From the NCBI RefSeq assembly GCF_040719375.1, contig NZ_JBFDTP010000002.1, positions 1,302,001 to 1,366,000 on the forward strand: DNA of 64,000 nt, written 5' to 3'. Below the pieces are notes generated by a model. That model had not been told where the DNA came from. It saw nothing but the letters and a program-made list of their open reading frames with translations, and ran no database searches. Source of the DNA: Clostridium sp. AN503 (GTDB taxonomy: Bacteria > Bacillota > Clostridia > Lachnospirales > Lachnospiraceae). The first letter of the stretch is position 1. The number at the start of each line of letters is the position of its first letter. The position numbers and the translations under genes are program-made. Positions 1 through 6,984 of this stretch are shown in pieces.

Positions 1-290
1 CAAACTGTCTCCACAACTCCGATCACTGCTGCTGCAAGCAGGCGATCATCGTGGACGGACATGAAGCTAAGGAAAAATGTGAAACCTGCTGCGGAAGCTT
101 CGATGAAAACCGCGAAGGCTTTTTCAAAAACGTATTTAAGACCCCGGAGAGCCGTCTGGAGATCGATTGTGAGGCAGTAAAATGCATTTACAACGAGAAC
201 CGTCACTGTGTAGCAGAGCACATTGGAATCGCAGGAGACGGGGCAAGCAAAGCAGAGCACACGGAGTGCGCGACATTTAAGGCACGGTAG
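1..290 (+). CDS. DUF1540 cysteine-rich protein (3' part)
   Basis: The frame is already open at base 3 and ends at TAG 288-290, so the start lies before the window. About 95 residues are visible. They hold two related cysteine-rich units: NCLHNSDHCCCKQA...CETCCGSF, and after a linker DCEAVKCIYNENRHCVAEHI...ECATF. The second fits the DUF1540 pattern (spaced Cys residues, YN then C, closing C-x-T-F), and the first looks like a degenerate copy. Such small proteins are common in Clostridia. The cysteines suggest metal binding, but the function is not known. A GC-rich hairpin follows at 302-330 with a weak T tract. Confidence 0.7.
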   Translation, partial: NCLHNSDHCCCKQAIIVDGHEAKEKCETCCGSFDENREGFFKNVFKTPESRLEIDCEAVKCIYNENRHCVAEHIGIAGDGASKAEHTECATFKAR

Positions 291-301
291 GCATGGCAGT
301 G

Positions 302-333
302 CCGGGGAATGGTCATGGCTGTTTCCCCGGTTA
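302..333 (+). terminator. hairpin after the DUF1540 gene
   Basis: Perfect 8-bp arms CCGGGGAA (302-309) and TTCCCCGG (323-330), followed by TTACATAA instead of a clean T tract. A possible weak terminator that separates the DUF1540 gene from the infC promoter. Confidence 0.45.
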
Positions 334-374
334 CATAAAAAACGGGGAAATTGCTGATGAAGTAAAAAAAGTCC

Positions 375-403
375 TTGACATTTCCAAAGGAAGATAGTAT
401 AGT
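375..403 (+). promoter_or_regulatory. sigma-A promoter of infC-rpmI-rplT
   Basis: A perfect -35 TTGACA (375-380), a 17-base spacer and -10 TATAGT (398-403). It drives a leader of about 245 bases before infC. Confidence 0.85.
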
Positions 404-409
404 AAATAA

Positions 410-655
410 AGTTGTGAAAACAACAACAGGAAAGTAGGTATCCACCTCACCTCGGCACGAGCAAGTGACCCTGGTTCATAGTTAAGAAACACGGATAAGC
501 GGCGGCGACGTCCTATGTGATACTTGATACTTAGAGGGTGGATAGAATATTCTATCTACTTTTTTTACGCTCCGGCGTAAGGAAAGACCGGCGTTGACGG
601 TTTTTCAAAAGCAGTGAAACAAAACATGCAGAATTCTATTAGGAGGTGCACGACA
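410..655 (+). promoter_or_regulatory. infC operon leader with attenuator
   Basis: Long untranslated leader between the promoter and the IF3 start. At 538-559 a self-complementary stretch is followed by an eight-T run (560-567), which is an intrinsic terminator before any gene. In Firmicutes, leaders of infC-rpmI-rplT operons are known to mediate L20 autoregulation by premature termination, and position and layout fit that here. I did not fold the L20 binding site, so the ligand is inferred. Confidence 0.65.
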
Positions 656-1162
656 ATTAGCGATTTAATGATTAACGAACAGATTCGTGACAAAGAAGTT
701 CGATTGATTGGTGAGAACGGGGAGCAGCTGGGAATCCTGCCACTCATAGACGCGCTCAAGATGGCGCGGGAGGCAGAGCTTGACTTAGTAAAGATTGCGC
801 CGACGGCAAAGCCACCGGTTTGTAAGATCATCGATTACGGCAAGTATCGTTACGAACTGGCAAGAAAAGAAAAAGAAGCTAAGAAAAAACAGAAGGTAAT
901 CGAGGTAAAGGAAGTGCGGTTATCCCCGAACATCGACACCAATGACTTGAACACCAAGATGGGTGCGGCACGGAAGTTCCTTGAAAAGGGCGATAAAGTC
1001 AAAGTTACCTTACGTTTCCGTGGTCGTGAGATGGCACATATGTCCAAGTCCAGATATATCCTGGATGATTTTGCCGAGAGCTTAAAGGACATTGCAACCA
1101 TCGACAAGCCTTCCAAGGTAGAAGGAAGAAGCATGGTTATGTTTTTAACTGCTAAAAAGTAA
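656..1162 (+). CDS. infC: translation initiation factor IF-3 (ATT start)
   Basis: 168 residues. IF3 binds the 30S subunit, keeps it apart from 50S and proofreads the start codon. The protein begins ISDLMINEQIRDKEVRL, has the family signature AKPPVCKIIDYGKYRYE and continues with VKEVRLSPNI into the C-terminal domain. I place the start at ATT 656: AGGAGG at 641-646 sits nine bases before it, while upstream in-frame ATGs (614, 626) have no ribosome site and would add a tail the family lacks. An ATT start is the known feature by which IF3 represses its own translation. It is the first gene of the infC-rpmI-rplT operon. Confidence 0.93.
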   Translation: MSDLMINEQIRDKEVRLIGENGEQLGILPLIDALKMAREAELDLVKIAPTAKPPVCKIIDYGKYRYELARKEKEAKKKQKVIEVKEVRLSPNIDTNDLNTKMGAARKFLEKGDKVKVTLRFRGREMAHMSKSRYILDDFAESLKDIATIDKPSKVEGRSMVMFLTAKK

Positions 1163-1192
1163 ACGTAAGATTGATTAAGGAGGAAGAACAAT

Positions 1193-1390
1193 ATGCCTAA
1201 ATTAAAAACAAGCAGAGCAGCTGCAAAACGTTTCAAAAAGACCGGTACCGGTAAGCTGGTAAGAAATAAAGCATACAAGTCTCACATCTTAACTAAGAAG
1301 TCTACCAAGAGAAAGAGAAATCTTAGAAAAGATATCGTTACGGACGGCACCAACGCTAAAGTAATGAAGAAGATTTTACCATATCTGTAA
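1193..1390 (+). CDS. rpmI: 50S ribosomal protein bL35
   Basis: 65 residues, the normal length for bL35, and highly basic. It starts MPKLKTSRAAAKRFKKTGTG and contains the typical SHILTKKSTKRKRNLR stretch. The ribosome site is AAGGAGGA about nine bases before the ATG. It lies 30 bases after infC and 34 before rplT, in the conserved order. Confidence 0.97.
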   Translation: MPKLKTSRAAAKRFKKTGTGKLVRNKAYKSHILTKKSTKRKRNLRKDIVTDGTNAKVMKKILPYL

Positions 1391-1424
1391 TAGACTGATT
1401 CGTGTAAGAAGGAGGAAAAAACCG

Positions 1425-1781
1425 ATGGCAAGAATTAAAGGCGGTATGAACGCGAGAAAGAAACACAACAGAGTGCTGAAGATGGCAAAAGGCTACAGAG
1501 GCGCACGTTCCAAACAGTATAGAGTAGCAAAGCAGTCCGTTATGAGAGCGCTGACCAGCTCTTATGCAGGCCGCAAAGAGAGAAAGAGACAGTTCCGTCA
1601 GCTGTGGATCGCACGTATCAACGCAGCAGCAAGGATCAACGGCCTGTCCTATTCCAAGTTCATGTACGGCTTAAAGCTGGCTGGTGTTGAGATGAACCGC
1701 AAGGTCCTGTCCGACATGGCGATCAACGACGCAGAAGGCTTTGCAAAGCTGGCTGAACTGGCAAAGTCCAAAGTGGCTTAA
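1425..1781 (+). CDS. rplT: 50S ribosomal protein bL20
   Basis: 118 residues, full length for bL20, which binds 23S rRNA early in 50S assembly. Begins MARIKGGMNARKKHNRVLK and has KGYRGARSKQYRVAKQSVMRA, both family hallmarks. In Bacillus-type operons L20 also binds the leader RNA as the operon's own repressor, so this protein may act at the attenuator near 538-567. Last gene of the operon, followed by a strong terminator. Confidence 0.97.
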   Translation: MARIKGGMNARKKHNRVLKMAKGYRGARSKQYRVAKQSVMRALTSSYAGRKERKRQFRQLWIARINAAARINGLSYSKFMYGLKLAGVEMNRKVLSDMAINDAEGFAKLAELAKSKVA

Positions 1782-1795
1782 TCATAGTAAAACGC

Positions 1796-1827
1796 AAAGG
1801 AGGTTCCTCAGAGGGACTTCCTTTTTT
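1796..1827 (+). terminator. terminator of the infC-rpmI-rplT operon
   Basis: A 12-bp stem, AAAGGAGGTTCC (1796-1807) with GGGACTTCCTTT (1813-1824), two G-U pairs, a five-base loop and a T run. The left arm carries an AGGAGG-like sequence but no gene starts after it. Confidence 0.9.
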
Positions 1828-1839
1828 GATGCGTTTTTA

Positions 1840-1868
1840 TTGCATTAAAGATATGGAAATGCTATAAT
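1840..1868 (+). promoter_or_regulatory. promoter of the signalling operon
   Basis: -35-like TTGCAT (1840-1845), a 17-base spacer and -10 TATAAT (1863-1868), 48 bases before the kinase ATG. It directly follows the rplT terminator. Confidence 0.7.
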
Positions 1869-1916
1869 TGGTTAACAGATTATGTGTTTGCAGGTTATGG
1901 GAGAAGGAGACGTAAA

Positions 1917-4049
1917 ATGCGCAAAGCGGTTTGGAAAAGCGTGCGGCACTGGTGGCAGTGGGCACTGATCCTATTGATATCCTTTGCGGTCATGAGCGGC
2001 GGTTACTGGCTGTTTTACCGCAGTATCGGACAGGCAGTTTACTCCACGACGCTCTCATTTATGGAACAGATCGCGGATCATGACCACCTGAATATAATCA
2101 ATCAGATGGACAGCAAGTGGGAGTATCTTAAGACGATCCTTAAACGCATCGAAGCAACAAGAGACAGCCAGATCGAGGATGTGGTCTACAACCTGGGCGT
2201 TGAATCCAATATGACGACCTTTGATACGCTTTATCTGATCACTGAGGATGAAGATGTATACAGCAGTTCTTATTTAAAAACCTCCCTTGAGAAGATGCCA
2301 TGGGCGGAGGACTTCCGGAATGCCGGCAGCAATTTTGTGACCAGGTATGATGAAGTCACACGTGAACGGTGGGGCGAGTTTTTGGTCTATGGAGTACGGC
2401 TCCAGGTTCCGGTCCAATGCGAAGAGAAAAAGATAAGTGGTGCAGTTGGCCTTGTGCCAATCTCGGAGATCGCGGACCAGATGCGGATGGAGAGCTTTGA
2501 CGGGCGCGGATTTGCTGTTGTCATGCAGAAGTCCGGTGATATTATCACGGCCAGTCAGCAGTACCTTACATCGGATAATAATTTTTTGTCCCCCTTAGAA
2601 GCTGCACAGTTTAAGAATGGCAGCTCTTTAGAGGCCTGCCGTCAGGCGGTGCAGAGCGGCGAGACGCTGTTTATTGAATACAGTCTGAACGGCGACGCTT
2701 ATTATGCCTTGTTTCAATCTCTGGATCATCACAGCGGGAATGACTGGTATCTGGTGGTCTGTGTTTCAGCTAAGGTCACGGAAGAACAGGTGAAAACACT
2801 GATCACTCGTTCCCTTCCGTTCTTTTTTATGCTTGGAATCTTGCTGCTTACGATTACATATTTTATATACCACAGCATGGACTCCGTGAAGATCGCCCGT
2901 GCTTCAGAACAGGCGAAGTCGGCTTTCCTGGCAAATATGAGCCACGAGATCCGGACACCGCTCAACGGTATCGTCGGCCTTCAGTATCTGATGAGGCAGA
3001 ACCTGGACGACAAAAAGAAACTGGAGGAGTACTTGCAGAAAGCGGAGATATCCGCTTCTTATTTGAAGAACGTGATCACGGATGTTCTGGATATGTCCAA
3101 GATTGAGAGCGGACAGCTGGAGATCTACAAAAATGAGACGGATTTAAATACCCTGATCAGTGAAGTGAAGATCCTTTTGGAGAGCCAGACTGTGCAGAAA
3201 AATCTTCAGTTTGATATTGAGTGTGAGGAACTGCCGGCTCCCCGCATGTGGGGAGATGCACTGCGGATCAAACAGGTCCTGACTAATCTGCTGGGCAATG
3301 CCGTGAAGTTCACGCCCGAGGGAGGGAAGATCACCTTGTCCGTAAGACAGGAGATATCGGGTGATACAGTTAATACGGTATTTCAGGTGAAGGATACCGG
3401 ATGTGGTATGGACCAGGAGTTCCTGTCGAGGATCTGGCAGCCCTTTGAGCAGGAAAGGCGGGTTGCCTCACAGAACGGAACCGGACTTGGAACAACACTA
3501 AGCAAGACCCTGGTTGAAAAGATGGGAGGATCCATTTCCGTAGAAAGCCAGCAGGACAAGGGGACTGTGTTTACCTTCTCGATTCCTTTCAGGCTCACGG
3601 AGCTGCCCAAAGAACGTCCTGCACAGGAGATCAGGGAGGACCGGCACCCGCTTAAGGCAAAGCGTATCCTGGTGGCGGAAGATAATGAGATCAACCGGAT
3701 GATCGTTGTTTCTATTCTGGAGGAGCAGGGCTGCAGACTGACGGAGGCGGAAAACGGACAGGAAGCCCTGGATGTCTTTGCGCAGAGTCCGCCTGACTTT
3801 TTTGATCTGATCCTGATGGATATCCAGATGCCGGTGCTTGACGGATACGAGGCTACCCGGCGCATCCGGGCTATGGAAAGGAATGACGCGCGGACTGTTC
3901 CGATCATTGCCATGACGGCGAACGCATTTCGTGAAGATATAGAAAAAGCATTGTCAGCCGGTATGGATGATGTGGCGACAAAGCCGCTGGATATTAAGCT
4001 GCTGATCGAAAAGATAGAGCAGGTAAGAAGTGGGGAGGGACCGACGTGA
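1917..4049 (+). CDS. membrane hybrid sensor histidine kinase
   Basis: 710 residues from ATG 1917, chosen for AGAAGGAGA just before it; an earlier in-frame GTG (1884) has no ribosome site. Order: membrane segment about 12-35, extracytoplasmic sensor region of roughly 260 residues, second membrane segment about 300-320, HisKA with NMSHEIRTPLNG (H343), HATPase with NLLGNAVKF, DTGCGM and GTGLG, then a receiver with phospho-acceptor D635 (LILMDIQMP) and K689. It has no HAMP and no HPt domain, so phosphate must go to an HPt encoded elsewhere, or the receiver only tunes the kinase. It overlaps the next gene by four bases, so the two are probably translationally coupled. Confidence 0.93.
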   Translation: MRKAVWKSVRHWWQWALILLISFAVMSGGYWLFYRSIGQAVYSTTLSFMEQIADHDHLNIINQMDSKWEYLKTILKRIEATRDSQIEDVVYNLGVESNMTTFDTLYLITEDEDVYSSSYLKTSLEKMPWAEDFRNAGSNFVTRYDEVTRERWGEFLVYGVRLQVPVQCEEKKISGAVGLVPISEIADQMRMESFDGRGFAVVMQKSGDIITASQQYLTSDNNFLSPLEAAQFKNGSSLEACRQAVQSGETLFIEYSLNGDAYYALFQSLDHHSGNDWYLVVCVSAKVTEEQVKTLITRSLPFFFMLGILLLTITYFIYHSMDSVKIARASEQAKSAFLANMSHEIRTPLNGIVGLQYLMRQNLDDKKKLEEYLQKAEISASYLKNVITDVLDMSKIESGQLEIYKNETDLNTLISEVKILLESQTVQKNLQFDIECEELPAPRMWGDALRIKQVLTNLLGNAVKFTPEGGKITLSVRQEISGDTVNTVFQVKDTGCGMDQEFLSRIWQPFEQERRVASQNGTGLGTTLSKTLVEKMGGSISVESQQDKGTVFTFSIPFRLTELPKERPAQEIREDRHPLKAKRILVAEDNEINRMIVVSILEEQGCRLTEAENGQEALDVFAQSPPDFFDLILMDIQMPVLDGYEATRRIRAMERNDARTVPIIAMTANAFREDIEKALSAGMDDVATKPLDIKLLIEKIEQVRSGEGPT

Positions 4050-5374
4050 AGAAAAAGCGCCTGTTGTGGGCCGTTGTTGCAGCTTTCTTGTGCGTATCGC
4101 TGGCCGGCTGCCGGGCGAAGAAAGAGGAGCAGCCGGAGAAGGTGACGCTGATCGTGAAGATGGCTCCCATAGGACTGGGAGATATACCGGGAGTGGGGGA
4201 AGCGGAAGTCTATGATCTGATGGCTGCTGCTGCGGAGCGTTTCCAGGCGCAGTATGATAAGTATGAGGTCGAGTTTGTACTCAGCCGGTATGACTATATG
4301 GACGAGCAGAAACAGCTGGCCGACAAGCATGGAACACCGGAGGCGGCTGACGTGTTTTTCTCCGGCTCTTATAATGTTCCTCTGTATGTGAAACGGGGAT
4401 GGATGGTCCCGCTGGATGATATCATTGATGAAAAGCTCCGCAAGGATATCGATATCTCGATCTGGAACCAGAATTCTGTCGACGGCAAGGTCTATACGAT
4501 GCCATTCCACCAGCTTCAGAATACCTTGATAGTGAACAGGGAGATGATGGAGGCGGCAGGCCTGGAAGATTATATACCCACAGACGATACGGTTGCATGC
4601 TGGACTACGGAGGAATTTAATCTGATCTGTGAAAAGCTGACGGAGTCTCTTACGGATGAGAATACCTTTGCATTCATGATGTATGCAGAAAATTATCAGG
4701 GCGACAGCCATATTATGACTTTGCTGCGGGCATATGGCGGTACGCTTTATGATGAGTTGGGGGATTTTGCTGTGAACACTCCAGAGGGCATCCGGGCCCT
4801 TACATGGATCAAGGAGATGGACCGGAAGGGGGTTACGCCGCGGGGAGCAGAGAATCTGGAACTGTTAGACTGTATCAATCTGTTTTATAACCGGCAGCTT
4901 GCGATCTGTGTCGGCAACCTGACCAATATGTGGGATGCGAGAAACCGTGGGATCGACGTATTTCCGGCTAATTTCCCCAGCATGTCCGGAGACGGTTACT
5001 GCACTGCATCTTCCAACGGGTTTTGTATTTTTGATAATGGGGACGAAAAAAAGATCCAGGCGGCAAAGGATTTTCTGGCCTATATTTACACGGATGAAGA
5101 ATTGATGAAGTATGCCCTCGGCACGATACCGGTCAATGATTCAGTCATTAAGCAGTATCAGGATGATATATGGCTGATGAAGGCCTACGGTGAAAATACG
5201 TCCCATACTGTGGATAATATCCAGAACAATTTAAACTGGCAGGGAGTCAGAAATGTCTTTTACCTTCAGATACAGGATTTGCTGCTCGGGGAAAAAACAC
5301 CGCAGGAAGCGGCCGCAGCCATCGACGATACCTGCAATGCAGCTTTGAGGGAGGGACGTGCCGAAGGTGACTGA
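4046..5374 (+). CDS. solute-binding lipoprotein (family 1 type)
   Basis: 442 residues from GTG 4046, overlapping the kinase stop. The N terminus is a lipoprotein signal with lipobox SLAGC (Cys22), so the protein should be anchored on the outer face of the membrane. The rest has the look of a sugar/oligosaccharide-type ABC binding protein (for example MPFHQLQNTLIVNREMMEAAG). No ABC permease or ATPase is encoded nearby: its neighbours are a histidine kinase and two c-di-GMP enzymes. I infer a sensory role, with the bound ligand presented to the kinase or to the cyclases' external domains. The ligand cannot be read from the sequence. Confidence 0.85.
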   Translation: MKKKRLLWAVVAAFLCVSLAGCRAKKEEQPEKVTLIVKMAPIGLGDIPGVGEAEVYDLMAAAAERFQAQYDKYEVEFVLSRYDYMDEQKQLADKHGTPEAADVFFSGSYNVPLYVKRGWMVPLDDIIDEKLRKDIDISIWNQNSVDGKVYTMPFHQLQNTLIVNREMMEAAGLEDYIPTDDTVACWTTEEFNLICEKLTESLTDENTFAFMMYAENYQGDSHIMTLLRAYGGTLYDELGDFAVNTPEGIRALTWIKEMDRKGVTPRGAENLELLDCINLFYNRQLAICVGNLTNMWDARNRGIDVFPANFPSMSGDGYCTASSNGFCIFDNGDEKKIQAAKDFLAYIYTDEELMKYALGTIPVNDSVIKQYQDDIWLMKAYGENTSHTVDNIQNNLNWQGVRNVFYLQIQDLLLGEKTPQEAAAAIDDTCNAALREGRAEGD

Positions 5375-5423
5375 AGGATCAGGTGGGCAGAGATATTGAA
5401 TTACCGGAAGGGAAAAGGTTATT

Positions 5424-6977
5424 ATGAAAAGAAACAGAAAGAAAAATAAAGGTGTAAAATGGGAGATATCATTTACACCTATCACACGCTGCGGTGCGGT
5501 ATTCTGTGCTCTGGTTCTGGTCATTGTTTTTCTGGGAGGTGGTATCCTGTCTGTAAAACGGATGAAAGCAGACGCAGAAGCGTCTCTGGCGGCAAGTCAT
5601 GCCAGGATATTCCAGAAAGTAGACGGAGCGGTCAATCTGCTGGAGTCCCTGGCCAGCCTTCCGGAATTTTACGATCCAGAGCTTCCGCCCATTGATAAAG
5701 TCAAAAAACTGGATCGGATGAGTCCATATTTTGGATATATGATGATCTGCTATGTGGATTCCGATATTGTAGTCTATTCTGACGGCTCGGAGCCGGCCAG
5801 CCTGGCCAGCCGGGATTATATGCAGCGGCTGTTTTCTACAGGACAGAGACAGGTGACAGACAGTTTTGCAGCGGGAGCGGACGGCTCCACGCTGAATTAT
5901 ACGGTGGCAGTGCCCCTGGTGGATGAGCAGGGAAGGATCACAGGATGTCTGTTCTGCGCTATCTATTTTGATGAGGTGTCTGAGATCCTGGGACAGTCTG
6001 CTGATGCCGGCAGTTCAGAACTGACTCTGATCGGGAGCCGTGGGCAGGTCATGTCCTCCACGGCTGGTCTACCCTATGGGGATTCCGTCATGGATGTGCT
6101 GCGTGAAAGAGTGCTGTTTTCCACTACCCCGGACAGGTTGGAGGAAGAGATGCTGGCGGCCCGTTCTGGACACTTCTGGAGTGTGAGGGACGGAAGCCTT
6201 TGCTATTCCACTTTTCAGAGAGTAGAAAATACAAACTGGGATATTATATGTACAGTGGATTTCTGGACATTTTTCGGCGAGCTGGTTTCGACGCTTGTCC
6301 TGGTGTCGGGGCTGACCGTGCTGCTCTATCTCGGCCTTCTGCATGTTGTGCGCCGCTATATCAGGAGAGAGATGGAAGTGGTGGATATGCTTGTCCATTC
6401 GGTGGAGGAACTGGAGAAGAGGATCTATCAGGATGAAAAGCCGGAGAATGTGGATTTTGAGGAGGTTCTGCGCCTTACAAGCAACGGACTGTCCGACAGC
6501 CTTACGGGTGTAGTCACCCGTTCGGTGTTCTTAAACCAGGCGTCGTCTCTGTTGAAAAAAGCAGATCCGCAGCAGCTGCAGGCTCTTTGCTTCGTTGATA
6601 TGGATAATCTGAAACAGATCAACGACAGCTGCGGCCATGCGGGCGGAGATATCGCGCTCAAGAGCATAGGGTATACACTGCGGGAATACGAGAAAAAATA
6701 TGACGGCGTGGTGGGGCGTTACGGCGGAGATGAATTCGTTATGCTGCTGACCAGCCTGGACGATAAGGAAGAGCTGAAGAATGTTCTGGATGAACTGGTG
6801 CTCCGTTTTCAGAACAGTGTACAGTCTGGAGGGCAGAGCATTCCGGTCCGATGCAGTATTGGCGTGTCTGTCTGTCGTCCGGGGGATGAGCTGGAGCAGG
6901 CGATCGCCGATGCGGACGAGGCTCTTTACTATGTAAAACAAAATGGAAAAGGATATTACCATATCCACCAGAATTGA
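5424..6977 (+). CDS. membrane-bound diguanylate cyclase
   Basis: 517 residues. A membrane segment at about 22-43, an external Cache-like sensor region, a second membrane segment near 280-305, then a GGDEF domain. The catalytic signature is intact (RYGGDEFVML, about residues 432-441) and the domain begins with SLTGVVTRSVF, so synthesis of cyclic di-GMP from two GTP is expected. The usual RxxD inhibitory site five residues before GGDEF reads KKYD, so product inhibition is probably weak or absent. Third gene of the operon, 49 bases after the lipoprotein, with ribosome site AAAGG. Confidence 0.92.
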   Translation: MKRNRKKNKGVKWEISFTPITRCGAVFCALVLVIVFLGGGILSVKRMKADAEASLAASHARIFQKVDGAVNLLESLASLPEFYDPELPPIDKVKKLDRMSPYFGYMMICYVDSDIVVYSDGSEPASLASRDYMQRLFSTGQRQVTDSFAAGADGSTLNYTVAVPLVDEQGRITGCLFCAIYFDEVSEILGQSADAGSSELTLIGSRGQVMSSTAGLPYGDSVMDVLRERVLFSTTPDRLEEEMLAARSGHFWSVRDGSLCYSTFQRVENTNWDIICTVDFWTFFGELVSTLVLVSGLTVLLYLGLLHVVRRYIRREMEVVDMLVHSVEELEKRIYQDEKPENVDFEEVLRLTSNGLSDSLTGVVTRSVFLNQASSLLKKADPQQLQALCFVDMDNLKQINDSCGHAGGDIALKSIGYTLREYEKKYDGVVGRYGGDEFVMLLTSLDDKEELKNVLDELVLRFQNSVQSGGQSIPVRCSIGVSVCRPGDELEQAIADADEALYYVKQNGKGYYHIHQN

Positions 6978-6984
6978 GGACCAT

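Noticed and set aside
3383..4711. Long minus-strand open frame opposite the kinase and lipoprotein genes
   Set aside because: It is antisense to two well-supported genes, has no ribosome site or recognisable domain, and arises from codon bias of the plus-strand genes.
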